A stretch of 64,000 nt of DNA from Paenarthrobacter sp. DKR-5. Its GTDB lineage: Bacteria; Actinomycetota; Actinomycetes; Actinomycetales; Micrococcaceae. Of the stretch, positions 1-9,905 are shown one piece after another. The DNA lies in the NCBI RefSeq assembly GCF_018531425.1, contig NZ_JAHBOI010000003.1:248001-312000 (forward strand). The letters run 5' to 3'. A program made the position numbers and the translations under genes. The notes beneath the pieces were generated by a model that made no database searches, was not told the DNA's origin, and worked only from the letters and a program-made list of their open reading frames with translations. The first letter of the stretch is position 1, and each line of letters starts with the position of its first letter.

Positions 1-260
1 GCCTGGCCAACGACACCGAGTACGGGCTCGTGGCGTACGTGTTCACCAAGGACCTGAACCGCGGGCTCCGGATGGGCGAGCGGCTTGAGACCGGCATGCT
101 CGGCCTGAACGCCGGCGTCGTGTCCAACGCGGCCGCTCCGTTCGGCGGCGTGAAGCAGTCCGGCCTGGGCCGCGAGGGCGGGCTCGAAGGCATCGAGGAG
201 TACCTGTACACGCAGTACATCGGCATCGCCGACCCGTACACCGACAGCCCGGTCGGCTAG
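1..260 (+). CDS. gabD: Succinate-semialdehyde dehydrogenase, C-terminal end (partial)
   Basis: The 5' end lies outside the window; the reading frame is open from base 3 to the TAG at 258-260. The visible 85 residues are the C-terminal part of an NAD(P)-dependent aldehyde dehydrogenase. They include the FGGVKQSGLGREGG segment and the EYLYTQYIGI tail that are typical of GabD-type succinate-semialdehyde dehydrogenases, which oxidise succinate semialdehyde to succinate in GABA catabolism. The catalytic Cys and Glu lie upstream and cannot be checked. A strong hairpin follows 44 bases after the stop. Another ALDH subfamily is possible, but the tail fits GabD best. Confidence 0.85.
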   Translation, partial: LANDTEYGLVAYVFTKDLNRGLRMGERLETGMLGLNAGVVSNAAAPFGGVKQSGLGREGGLEGIEEYLYTQYIGIADPYTDSPVG

Positions 261-303
261 GCAGACTGCCGGCGGCGCGTCAGCGCGTCGGCGTTAGCAA
301 CCT

Positions 304-339
304 GGACCGGCGATAGGGAAATCTCCCTATCGCCGGTCC
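304..339. terminator. Perfect 16-bp hairpin between convergent genes; part of a repeated element
   Basis: The arms GGACCGGCGATAGGGA (304-319) and its exact complement (324-339) flank a 4-base loop, followed on the plus strand by TTTGTG. It sits between the gabD-like gene and the convergent transglutaminase gene, so it can end both transcripts. The preceding GCGTTAGCAACC (291-302) together with the left arm resembles the element at 11741-11830, so this is probably a copy of an intergenic repeat family used as a terminator. Confidence 0.75.
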
Positions 340-374
340 TTTGTGCTCACCGGGTTGTGCTCACCGGACTCTGC

Positions 375-2855
375 TTACCGGGCGTGCCAACCGGAGTGGC
401 CGGTGTGCCCGCGCCGACGTCGCCGCAGCGGGTGGCGCAGCCAGGCGCCCCAGCGGGAGAAGATCGACGCCGGCAGGACGACGGCGCGCACGCGCTGCAG
501 CAGGGGCGCCCGCCCGCGCAACGCGCTGCGCACCGCGGAGAGGTCGCGCCGGGCTTCCTCGCGCCGGGCTTCGTCTGCGCCGCCGCTCTCCGGCCCGGGA
601 CGGCCGTAGGCGGTCTCCTCATAGCGCCTCGCCAGGCGTCCAAGGGCGGCCTCAGCCTCGGCCGGCGCCCCTGCCGGCCCAGGCATCCCTGGCGACGCGG
701 CCACCGCGTCCGTCGCCGCCTGCGGCCCGGCTGCGCCGCGCAGCAGGCGGCCGGCGAACCGCCGCGGCGTCTCGCTGGCCAAGGGCGGCGAACCGTAATC
801 CGCCGCCAGGTCGGTCAGTTCGTCCCACGGCGCTGCACCCCCGGGCCGTCCCGACCGCCGGCGCCGCAGGGCAGCGCGGCTTGCTGCCGGGGCCGCTGCC
901 AGCAGGCCGGCCAGCAGCAGCCCGGCCGCGGCGGGCAGCCAGTCGGTGCCCCGTGCAGGCTGAGCCGGTGCCGGGGCGGCCGCGGCCGGCGTCGTCGGCT
1001 TCGCGCTGGGGGCGGCCGCTGCGCCGCTGGGCGCCTGCCGCGGATCCAGGCTGTCGGCCGACGTCCGTCCCGGCCGCTGCGGCGAGTCGGTCACGGCATA
1101 GTCGGGGACGGCCCCCCGCGAGGGCGTCGGCTCGAACGGAACCCAGCCGAGGCCCTCGAAGTACAGCTCAGGCCACGCGTGCGCGTCGCGGGAGTCGACC
1201 TGGTACTCGGTGAGCTTGACGCCGTCTTCGGAAGGAACGGTCCTGCCGGTGGGTTCCCCGGGGGCGTAGCCCACGGCGATCCGGCTCGGGATGCCGGCCA
1301 GCCGGGCCATGACCGCCATCGTGGACGCGAAATGCACGCAGTAGCCGCTCTTGGCCTGCAGGAATTTGGCGATCACGTCCATGCCGCTGCCGTCGTACCC
1401 GCCGTCGACCGGTGCCTGCTCGGAGTAGGTGAAGTCCCCGGAGCGCAGGAAGCGCTGGATGGCAAGGGCCTTCTCATAGGGTGTGCGGGCGCCGCCGGCC
1501 ACGGAGTTTTCGGTGGACTTGATGATGTCCGGAACCGGCGGCAGGGCCAGGAACTGCCGGTCCAGGTTGCTGCGCGGCGGGTCCGCCGCCGCCGCCAGCG
1601 CTGCCGGCCCGAGGTCCGGGGTGACGCTGCGCACCAGGTAATTCTGGCCTGCGGAGTTGGTGTCCTCGCCCTTGATGGACAGCGTCTCCGGATCCCAGGT
1701 CCATTTGCCGTCCAGGCCCAGGACGCTGACCGGGGCGTAGGGGACCGGCAGCCAGGGGCTGCTGAAATCGCCCGAGTCGATGCGGGTGGTCGTCGTCTTG
1801 CCGGACTGGCCGGGACCCAGCACGTCAAAACCCATCCGGCCCACGCCCAGCTGCCGCTGGTCGTCCCGGGGTGTCGGCTGCCAGACGCTTCCCTCGAAGT
1901 CATCCAAGGTCACCGCCCGCAGGTAGAGCGGGGTTGTGGCGTCGGTCGCGTAGGTCATCCTGCTTTGGCCGCTTGCTTCGCGCAGGTCGTTGCCGAGCGC
2001 GATCATGGGGTTAAGGCCGGTGGCCGAGCCCCACGGGTTGAAGCGCGACCCCTGCGGAAAGGTGCCGGTCGTGAAGCCGGGCACGACGGCGGTGAGCAGG
2101 ACGGTGACGGCCAGCGCGGCGGTGCCGGTGAGTGCGGCACGGCCGGCCTGGCCTCCGGCCAGGGACCGCTGCGCCGACAGGCCCGGCCTTCCCGGCGTGC
2201 CGCCGGCATACCACTGGCTGCAGGCGAGGATCAACAGGAAACCCGCGGCGCCAGCAGCGAAGCCGAGCGGCCCGGCGCTCTCCGGCTTCACCAGCGCCGG
2301 CACCACCAGCACCGCCAGGATGCCCGTGCCGGACAGGGCCGGCAGCTGCAGCGAGACCGCGAGGGCCTCTGTGAGAATGGCCACCGCACCCAGCCCGGCG
2401 CAGGCCGCCAGCACGATGGCTGCGTTCGGCTGCACCGGCGCCGTCTCGCCCACCAAGGTGTCGCGGGCCCGGCCGAGCAGGGGACCCAGGGCGGTAACGG
2501 TGTCAGGGACGGGAATGAAGCCGAGCAGGCTGTGTGAACGCAGGAACTGAGTGCTTAGCAGGCAGGCGAGGGCGGCTGCCTGGACCAGGTGGACGACGGC
2601 GGCCGGCGCCCGCAGGCTGCGTGCGAATGCTCCCGCCGCCAGCACGCCGCCGGTCGTGACCAGGCCCGCCGGCAGCCACGCCCACCCGCGGAACACCCCG
2701 TTGAGCGCCAGGGAGCTGCCCGCAACCGCGCAGAAAACGGCTCCGGCCATCACCCACGGCATGGTCCCGGCGCCGGGGGACCCGCCGCCCGGACCGCCGC
2801 TTAACCCCGCCCCGGCTGGGCCTGCGGCGCCCTGCCGGGTGGCGGTGGCCGTCAC
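375..2855 (-). CDS. Membrane-anchored transglutaminase-like protein (DUF3488/TgpA type)
   Basis: A predicted membrane protein of about 826 aa. The start chosen is the GTG at 2855, whose GTGA overlaps the TGA of the upstream DUF58 gene; the ATG at 2762 is an alternative. Residues about 34-260 form several hydrophobic segments, followed by an extracytoplasmic part with a transglutaminase core: Cys506 in SGYCVHFAST, His559 in SRDAHAWPE, and an acidic residue in PFEPTP. A Pro/Ala-rich linker, another membrane helix and a DUF4129-like tail follow. In TgpA proteins this core acts outside the membrane, but the substrates are unknown. It is the last gene of a moxR-DUF58-transglutaminase operon, a widespread set thought to act in envelope protein or peptide processing. 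The 3' end contains imperfect GTGCTCACCGG repeats overlapping the non-coding spacer. Confidence 0.85.
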   Translation of the reverse strand: MTATATRQGAAGPAGAGLSGGPGGGSPGAGTMPWVMAGAVFCAVAGSSLALNGVFRGWAWLPAGLVTTGGVLAAGAFARSLRAPAAVVHLVQAAALACLLSTQFLRSHSLLGFIPVPDTVTALGPLLGRARDTLVGETAPVQPNAAIVLAACAGLGAVAILTEALAVSLQLPALSGTGILAVLVVPALVKPESAGPLGFAAGAAGFLLILACSQWYAGGTPGRPGLSAQRSLAGGQAGRAALTGTAALAVTVLLTAVVPGFTTGTFPQGSRFNPWGSATGLNPMIALGNDLREASGQSRMTYATDATTPLYLRAVTLDDFEGSVWQPTPRDDQRQLGVGRMGFDVLGPGQSGKTTTTRIDSGDFSSPWLPVPYAPVSVLGLDGKWTWDPETLSIKGEDTNSAGQNYLVRSVTPDLGPAALAAAADPPRSNLDRQFLALPPVPDIIKSTENSVAGGARTPYEKALAIQRFLRSGDFTYSEQAPVDGGYDGSGMDVIAKFLQAKSGYCVHFASTMAVMARLAGIPSRIAVGYAPGEPTGRTVPSEDGVKLTEYQVDSRDAHAWPELYFEGLGWVPFEPTPSRGAVPDYAVTDSPQRPGRTSADSLDPRQAPSGAAAAPSAKPTTPAAAAPAPAQPARGTDWLPAAAGLLLAGLLAAAPAASRAALRRRRSGRPGGAAPWDELTDLAADYGSPPLASETPRRFAGRLLRGAAGPQAATDAVAASPGMPGPAGAPAEAEAALGRLARRYEETAYGRPGPESGGADEARREEARRDLSAVRSALRGRAPLLQRVRAVVLPASIFSRWGAWLRHPLRRRRRGHTGHSGWHAR

Positions 2856-4246
2856 CGCCGGCCCCGCCGCGGGGGAGGCGGCGGCAATGGCGCATCGAGC
2901 GAAGACCAGGCTGCCCGAAGCGGTGTTCGCGGGCTCACGGCGGCCGCCTTCCACCCGGCGTGGCGCAGGACGTCGACGGCGGACTGTGCTTCGGTGCCAT
3001 GTTCGGAGACCACCAGTGCGAACGCATTCGCACCGGTGTCCGCGGCCGCAGCGAGCAACCGGGCGTCGGCGTCGGACAGCTGGCCGAGGATGGCCAGGAG
3101 CGGGCCGCGGTGCCGGTGGACCGCGAGCTTGTTCAGCAGTTCCTCGTCGAAGGCGGTTCCCCTGCCGGTCTCGGGTCCCGCCCCGGTGCCGTGGCGGGGA
3201 TGCGGCGGGTCGCGGAGCTCAAGCGCCGCCAAGCCCTCCCGGATGGCCTGCAACCCCGCGGGCCCGTCGAATTCCTCGGCGTCCGGCGCGGAGGCAGACA
3301 CCGAACGGGACAGCCCCGGCAGCGCGTGTGTGTCCAGCAGCCGCAGCGTGTAGCCCCGGTCGAGGAGGTGCGTCGCCACGGACACGGCTGCGGTCACGGC
3401 CCACTCGAACCTTTCGCTCGTCAGCTGCGGCGGGTGGTTCTCCCCGTCCTGGCCGCCCGCACCGAACGCCGCGGCGAAGCCGGAGGAGTACGCGTGGAAG
3501 CGCTGGTCGAGGATGAGGACGGCCTCCGGCGTCGTCACCGATTCCTCCTGCCGCACCATCAGATTCCCCTGCCGGGCTGTCGCCGCCCAGTGCACGCGCC
3601 GCATCGGGTCCCCGTGCCGGTACTCCCTGGTCATCACGTCGTCGTCGCTCGGCGTGGCTCGCAGCCGGGTCGGGGACGTGCCGTCGCTGCTGCGCGCACC
3701 TGTCAGCGCGTTGGCCGGCAGCTCGACGGCCGCGGGCGTGACCGTCAAGGTGTCCGTCCCGGCGAGGGCATGCCGGTGCCGGCACAGGCCGAACGGGTCG
3801 GTGAACTCGGCGGTGACGGGGCCGATCGGGAAGAGCCCGCGCCGGTCCGAAGTCAGCCGGTAGCTGTAACGGCTGGGGCCGCCGCGGCCGCTGGAACGCG
3901 ACGGGTAGCCGAACACCGCCCCGGGGCCGAACCGGGCGGGCAGGCGGTCCTCCAGCAGCACCCGGCCCCCAGGACCGGCCGGCCCGCTGACGGTCAGGTG
4001 GACCACGGCCTGTTCGCCGGTCTGCACCCCCGGCGGGACGAATTCGCGCAAGACACTGAACCGCGGCTTGAGCAGCCGCAGCCCGGCGAGTGCCAGCAGC
4101 GGAAGGACGATGAGGAACAGACCCAGGCTGAGCAGGTCGCGCCTGCCCATCACCTGGGCGAGGAGCAGGAAGAGCACGCCCGAAGCCGCAACCCCCCAGC
4201 CCCGCGGCGTCAGCGCGGTGGCTGCCAGCCTGGCTGCCGGGTCCAC
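2852..4246 (-). CDS. DUF58 domain protein
   Basis: 464 aa. Two hydrophobic segments near residues 18-58 anchor the protein, and the rest is predicted to include a beta-rich region and a von Willebrand-A-like domain. The DUF58 signature is visible as REYRHGDPMRRVHWAATA followed by GNLMVRQEE, roughly residues 205-235. DUF58 proteins are usually encoded next to MoxR ATPases and are thought to be their partners. Here the gene starts 10 bp after moxR and ends in a 4-bp overlap with the transglutaminase gene, so the three are almost certainly one transcript. The molecular role is not established for the family. Confidence 0.88.
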   Translation of the reverse strand: MDPAARLAATALTPRGWGVAASGVLFLLLAQVMGRRDLLSLGLFLIVLPLLALAGLRLLKPRFSVLREFVPPGVQTGEQAVVHLTVSGPAGPGGRVLLEDRLPARFGPGAVFGYPSRSSGRGGPSRYSYRLTSDRRGLFPIGPVTAEFTDPFGLCRHRHALAGTDTLTVTPAAVELPANALTGARSSDGTSPTRLRATPSDDDVMTREYRHGDPMRRVHWAATARQGNLMVRQEESVTTPEAVLILDQRFHAYSSGFAAAFGAGGQDGENHPPQLTSERFEWAVTAAVSVATHLLDRGYTLRLLDTHALPGLSRSVSASAPDAEEFDGPAGLQAIREGLAALELRDPPHPRHGTGAGPETGRGTAFDEELLNKLAVHRHRGPLLAILGQLSDADARLLAAAADTGANAFALVVSEHGTEAQSAVDVLRHAGWKAAAVSPRTPLRAAWSSLDAPLPPPPPRRGRR

Positions 4247-4256
4247 GGCCGCCGTC

Positions 4257-5309
4257 CTACCGGCCGCCGAAGGAGCGTTGCCCGTCTCCGGCGGCTACAG
4301 GGAGCCTGGCCAGGATCGCTGCGAGCACCGACGACGGCGTCTCGCCGGCCCCGGCGGCCCGGCGGTTCAGCAGGAGCCGGTGCGCCAGGACCGGGTCCGC
4401 CACGTCCATGACGTCGTCGGGCAGCACGTAGTCCCGGCCGGCCAGCGCCGACCCTGCCTTGGCCGCCCGCAGCAGCTGCAGCATGGCCCGCGGACTGGCG
4501 CCGAGCCGGACCTGCGGATCCTCCCGGGTCGCGCGGCCAAGGGACACGATGTATTCCTTGACCGCCTGCGAGACGAAGATTCCCTGCACCGCGCCTATCA
4601 TTGCGGCGACCTCCGCCGCGGAGACCACGGGATGCACCGCCTCCAGCGGGCTGACGGACTGGTGCGTCTGCAGCATTTCCATCTCCGAGGCGGCGTCCGG
4701 GTAGCCCATGGAAATCCGGGCCATGAAGCGGTCCCGCTGCGCCTCCGGCAGGGGATAGGTGCCTTCCATCTCGATCGGATTCTGGGTGGCAACGACCATG
4801 AAGGGTTCGGACAGCGGGTAGGAAACGCCGTCGACCGTGACCTGGTGCTCCTCCATGCATTCGAGCAGCGCGGACTGGGTCTTTGCCGACGCCCGGTTGA
4901 TTTCGTCGCCGATGACGATGTTCGCGAACACGGCTCCGGGCCGGAATTCGAACTGCCGCGAGGCCTGGTTGTAAACGGAGACGCCGGTGACGTCGGAGGG
5001 GAGCAGGTCCGGAGTGAACTGGATCCGGCTGACGGAGCAGTCGATGGCCCGGGCAAGGCTCTTGGCGAGCATGGTCTTGCCTACGCCGGGCACATCCTCC
5101 ACGAGCAAGTGGCCCTGTCCCAGCAGGACGGTCAGGGCCAGCCGCGCCGCCTCGGGCTTGCCGTCGATGACCGTGTTGATCACCGAAAGCACCCGCTCGC
5201 TGGCGCGGAGGAAGTCCTGCGGCGTCAGCGCCGCCGGGCGGGCGGCAGGCGCCGGCTGCGCGGGCTCGTCAAGCTCCTCGGGGAGGGTCATGCGGTTCTG
5301 AAAATCCAT
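4257..5309 (-). CDS. MoxR-family AAA+ ATPase
   Basis: About 350 aa from the ATG at 5309, chosen because a GGAAGG Shine-Dalgarno lies 7-8 bases upstream; the open frame extends further to 5390, but that extension is Arg/Cys-rich and unlike the family. Walker A VPGVGKT (73-79), Walker B IVIGDEINR (131-139), sensor 1 ATQNP (174-178) and an ERDRF-like QRDRF arginine region are all present, so it should be an active ATPase. MoxR proteins act as chaperone-like remodelling factors with DUF58/VWA partners, which are encoded directly downstream. The start is about 150 bp from the divergent tatD start, so the promoters share that gap. Confidence 0.9.
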   Translation of the reverse strand: MDFQNRMTLPEELDEPAQPAPAARPAALTPQDFLRASERVLSVINTVIDGKPEAARLALTVLLGQGHLLVEDVPGVGKTMLAKSLARAIDCSVSRIQFTPDLLPSDVTGVSVYNQASRQFEFRPGAVFANIVIGDEINRASAKTQSALLECMEEHQVTVDGVSYPLSEPFMVVATQNPIEMEGTYPLPEAQRDRFMARISMGYPDAASEMEMLQTHQSVSPLEAVHPVVSAAEVAAMIGAVQGIFVSQAVKEYIVSLGRATREDPQVRLGASPRAMLQLLRAAKAGSALAGRDYVLPDDVMDVADPVLAHRLLLNRRAAGAGETPSSVLAAILARLPVAAGDGQRSFGGR

Positions 5310-5461
5310 CGGAAGCCTTCCGCCACAGTCGGCAGCCGCACAGCGGCAACCGCACCTCCGCCGGGGCTCCAGTCCCGCCGGATGATCCAAGATTACTAGC
5401 AGAACTCCGTCCCGCCGCAGAGAGTTCCCGGGTGCCCGCCGCAGGGACCTAGGCTGGAGAC

Positions 5462-6409
5462 ATGAGCCACCATCCCGCCCCCGCCGCCTACCGCCGACAG
5501 CCCGACCCCGCGGAGGGTGCGGCGCACGCGGGCGACGGCGCGGCGCGCGGCAGCAAGGACGTGGACGGCCGCCGCCGCAACCTCGACTACCCGCCTGCTC
5601 CGGAGCCGCTGCCGGTGCCGGTGATGGACAACCACACCCACCTGGACTTCCGGGACGGGCTGGTTTCCGTGTCCGTCAAGGATGCGCTCGATGCGGCGGA
5701 GGCCGTCGGCATCCAAGGCGCGGTGCAGGTCGGCTGCGACCTGGCCTCCTCCCGCTTCACCGTCGAGGCCCTCGACCTGGACCGGCGGCTGCTCGGGGCA
5801 GTGGCCCTGCACCCGAACGAAGCGCCGGAACTGGCTGCGGCCGGCGAGTTGGAGGAGGCGCTTGCCGAGATCGAGGTGCTCGCGGCCCACCCCCGGGTGC
5901 GCGCCATCGGCGAGACAGGCCTGGACTACTTCCGCACTCCGGCCGAAGGCGTCGAACGCCAGCAGTACAGCTTCCGGCGGCACCTCGACATTGCCAGGCG
6001 GCTTGGGCTGACCGTGCAGATCCACGACCGCGACGCCCACGACGACGTCGTCCGCGTCCTGCGCGAGGAGGCCTCGCCGGAGCGGGTGGTCTTCCACTGT
6101 TTCTCCGGCGACGCGGAACTGGCCCGGCTCTGCAACGCGAACGGCTGGTTCATGTCCTTCGCCGGCACCCTCACCTTCAAGAACGCCGCGAACCTGCGCG
6201 AGGCGCTCGCCGTGGCCGATCCGGAACTGGTCCTGGTCGAAACCGACGCGCCGTTCCTCACACCCCACCCGTACCGCGGCAGGCCAAACGCGTCCTACAT
6301 GGTGCCCTACACGGTCCGTGCGATGGCCGAACTCGCGGGGGCCGACCTCGCCGAACTGGGGGCCCGGATTGCCGCGAACACCGAGCGCGCCTACGGCAAC
6401 TGGAGCTGA
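5462..6409 (+). CDS. TatD-family metal-dependent hydrolase
   Basis: 315 aa, ATG preceded by GGAG. An N-terminal extension of about 55 residues (low complexity, His/Pro/Arg-rich) precedes the TIM-barrel metal-binding start DNHTHLDF (His58, His60). Further metal-site elements are GETGLDYFR, QIHDRDAHDD, VFHCFSG and the C-terminal ETDAPFLTPHPYRG. TatD proteins are metal-dependent nucleases/hydrolases with a role in DNA quality control in some bacteria. The gene is divergent from moxR and upstream of rpf; in many actinobacteria tatD, rpf, rsmA and ispE are neighbours, so the context is normal. Confidence 0.9.
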   Translation: MSHHPAPAAYRRQPDPAEGAAHAGDGAARGSKDVDGRRRNLDYPPAPEPLPVPVMDNHTHLDFRDGLVSVSVKDALDAAEAVGIQGAVQVGCDLASSRFTVEALDLDRRLLGAVALHPNEAPELAAAGELEEALAEIEVLAAHPRVRAIGETGLDYFRTPAEGVERQQYSFRRHLDIARRLGLTVQIHDRDAHDDVVRVLREEASPERVVFHCFSGDAELARLCNANGWFMSFAGTLTFKNAANLREALAVADPELVLVETDAPFLTPHPYRGRPNASYMVPYTVRAMAELAGADLAELGARIAANTERAYGNWS

Positions 6410-7873
<1,464 letters not shown>

Positions 7874-7914
7874 GGAACGGCGCAGCCTCCTCAGGGAAAG
7901 ACCGGTCCCGTCAA

Positions 7915-7948
7915 CAGGCCGGGCGGCGCAGGAGCGCCGCCCGGCCTG
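7915..7948. terminator. Strong GC hairpin after rpf
   Basis: Perfect 15-bp stem (CAGGCCGGGCGGCGC, 7915-7929) with a 4-base loop, right arm 7934-7948. It lacks a U-run, which is common for actinobacterial terminators. It ends 16 bases before the rsmA start, so it separates rpf from rsmA transcription or tunes read-through. Confidence 0.7.
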
Positions 7949-7964
7949 CGGCTACCATGGAGCA

Positions 7965-8843
7965 GTGACTTCCTCAGCCGACGCCCCCAGGCCGCTGCTT
8001 GGCGCCGCCGACATCCGACGCCTCGCTGAGGAACTGGGGATCCGCCCCACGAAGACGCTGGGGCAGAACTTCGTGATTGACGGAAACACCATCCGCCGCA
8101 TCGTGGCCGCTGCCGCGGTCGATCCGGAGGAGACGGTCCTGGAAGTGGGCCCGGGCCTGGGTTCGCTCACGCTGGGCCTGCTGGACGCCGCGAAATCCGT
8201 CGTCGCGGTCGAAATCGACCCGGCGCTCGCGGCCCGGCTACCGGCCACCGTGGCGGAATGGCGGCCCGACCTCGCCGGCCATCTCGACGTCGTGCTTGCG
8301 GACGCGCTCAAGGTCACCAGCCTGCCGCAGGAACCGGCCGCGCTGGTCGCCAACCTGCCCTACAACGTGGCCGTGCCCGTGGTGCTGCACCTGCTCGAAC
8401 ACTTCCCCTCGCTGCGCCACGGCCTGGTCATGGTCCAGGACGAAGTGGCGGACCGGCTCGCAGCGGGGCCGGGATCGCGGGTCTACGGGGTGCCCTCCGT
8501 CAAAGCCGCCTGGTACAGCAGCATGCGCAAGGCCGGCGTCATCGGCATGAATGTCTTCTGGCCCGCGCCCAAGATCGCCTCCGGCCTGGTGGCCTTCACC
8601 CGCCGGGAACCCCCCGTCACCAAGGCGTCCCGTGCTGAGGTCTTCGCCGTCATTGATGCCGCCTTCGCCCAGCGCCGCAAGACCTTGCGGGCAGCCCTGG
8701 CCCGCTGGGCGGGCTCCGCGCCGGCGGCCGAGGAGTGCCTGCGGGCCGCAGGCGTGGACCCCACGGCCCGCGGCGAGGTCCTCGCGATCGAGGATTTCGC
8801 CCGCATCGCCGCGGCCCGGCTCAGCCTCCACGCCGCGCTCTGA
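7965..8843 (+). CDS. rsmA: 16S rRNA dimethyladenosine transferase RsmA/KsgA
   Basis: 292 aa from the GTG at 7965, chosen because a GGAG lies just upstream and the longer open frame reads through the rpf 3' end. N-terminal [16 protein letters not shown]-binding motif [12 protein letters not shown] (about 60-70), acidic motif AVEIDPALA and the catalytic NLPYN motif are all present, as is the C-terminal [10 protein letters not shown] helix. The enzyme dimethylates the two adjacent adenosines near the 3' end of 16S rRNA during small-subunit assembly. Length is normal. It precedes ispE by 63 bp, the usual actinobacterial arrangement. Confidence 0.96.
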   Translation: MTSSADAPRPLLGAADIRRLAEELGIRPTKTLGQNFVIDGNTIRRIVAAAAVDPEETVLEVGPGLGSLTLGLLDAAKSVVAVEIDPALAARLPATVAEWRPDLAGHLDVVLADALKVTSLPQEPAALVANLPYNVAVPVVLHLLEHFPSLRHGLVMVQDEVADRLAAGPGSRVYGVPSVKAAWYSSMRKAGVIGMNVFWPAPKIASGLVAFTRREPPVTKASRAEVFAVIDAAFAQRRKTLRAALARWAGSAPAAEECLRAAGVDPTARGEVLAIEDFARIAAARLSLHAAL

Positions 8844-8906
8844 CGCGGCCGTCACAGCCGCCGGGCAGCTTGGTGGGCTCCGAGGGCGTCCTCTAAGTTG
8901 GTAACC

Positions 8907-9869
8907 ATGAGCGCAGCACGGGAGAAGTTCACCGCCAGGACGGTGCGCGTGCGTGCCCCGGGCAAAATCAACGTCTCCTTCCGCGTCGGCCCGCTGCGCG
9001 AGGACGGCTACCACTCGGTGGCGAGCGTCTACCTCGCGGTCTCCCTGTACGAGGAGGTCGCTGCCACCTCCACCGAAGAACCCGGCATCACCGTGGGCCT
9101 GGACAGCCGCAGCACGCTCGACCTGTCCGGACTCGACATGCCGCTGGACCACCGCAATCTCACCTACCGCGCCGCGGCGCTCATGGCGGAAGTGACCGAG
9201 CATCCCAGCGGGGTGCATCTGGAGATCACCAAACGCGTCCCGGTCGCGGGCGGCATGGGCGGCGGCTCCGCGGACGCGGCGGCAACGCTGCTGGCCTGCG
9301 ACGCGCTCTGGAACAGCGGGCTGTCCCGCGAGGAGCTGGCACACCTGGCATCGGAGCTGGGCGCGGACGTGCCCTTCGCACTGCTCGGCGGCACCGCCGT
9401 CGGCCTCGGAACCGGGGACCGGCTCACCCCGGCGCTGGCCAAGACCAGGCTGAACTGGGTGCTGGTGCCCGCCGCGTACGGCCTCTCCACGCCGGAGGTC
9501 TACCGCACCCTGGACCGGCTGCGCCGCGAGCAGGGCATCGAGCCCGATGCGCCGACGGAAGTGGACCCGCAGGTGCTCAAGGCGATGCGCGCCGGCGACG
9601 CGGGCGTGCTTGGCGACGCGCTGGTGAACGACCTGCAGCCGGCCGCACTGCATCTGGCGCCGGGCCTGCGCGCCACCTTGGAACAGGTCGAACGCGCCGG
9701 GGCGCTCGCCGCCATCGTCTCGGGCTCCGGCCCCACAGTCGCGGTGCTGGCCGCCGACGACGAAGCCGCCATGGACCTGGTGGACCGGCTCGGCGCCGAG
9801 GGCGTGGAAGCGCTCGCTGTCCACGGGCCCGTGCAGGGGGCGAAGATCATCTCCGATACGCTTCTGTAG
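8907..9869 (+). CDS. ispE: 4-diphosphocytidyl-2-C-methyl-D-erythritol kinase
   Basis: 320 aa from the ATG at 8907 (a TTG lies three codons upstream). GHMP-kinase features: RAPGKINVSF near the N-terminus, the ATP-binding VPVAGGMGGGSADAAATL glycine loop and the C-terminal VSGSGPTVAVL. IspE phosphorylates CDP-methylerythritol in the MEP pathway of isoprenoid synthesis; this also supplies undecaprenyl phosphate for the wall and the polysaccharide locus in this window. It lies between rsmA and the ABC-F gene. Confidence 0.95.
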   Translation: MSAAREKFTARTVRVRAPGKINVSFRVGPLREDGYHSVASVYLAVSLYEEVAATSTEEPGITVGLDSRSTLDLSGLDMPLDHRNLTYRAAALMAEVTEHPSGVHLEITKRVPVAGGMGGGSADAAATLLACDALWNSGLSREELAHLASELGADVPFALLGGTAVGLGTGDRLTPALAKTRLNWVLVPAAYGLSTPEVYRTLDRLRREQGIEPDAPTEVDPQVLKAMRAGDAGVLGDALVNDLQPAALHLAPGLRATLEQVERAGALAAIVSGSGPTVAVLAADDEAAMDLVDRLGAEGVEALAVHGPVQGAKIISDTLL

Positions 9870-9905
9870 TTCCTTTCCACGCACCAAAACCAGAGAGTTG
9901 TTTCC

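Noticed and set aside
357-2537. 726-aa plus-strand open frame opposite the transglutaminase gene
   Set aside because: Low-complexity Arg/Gly/Pro/Ala translation with no domain; it is antisense to a gene with clear catalytic motifs. Long antisense frames are expected in very GC-rich DNA.
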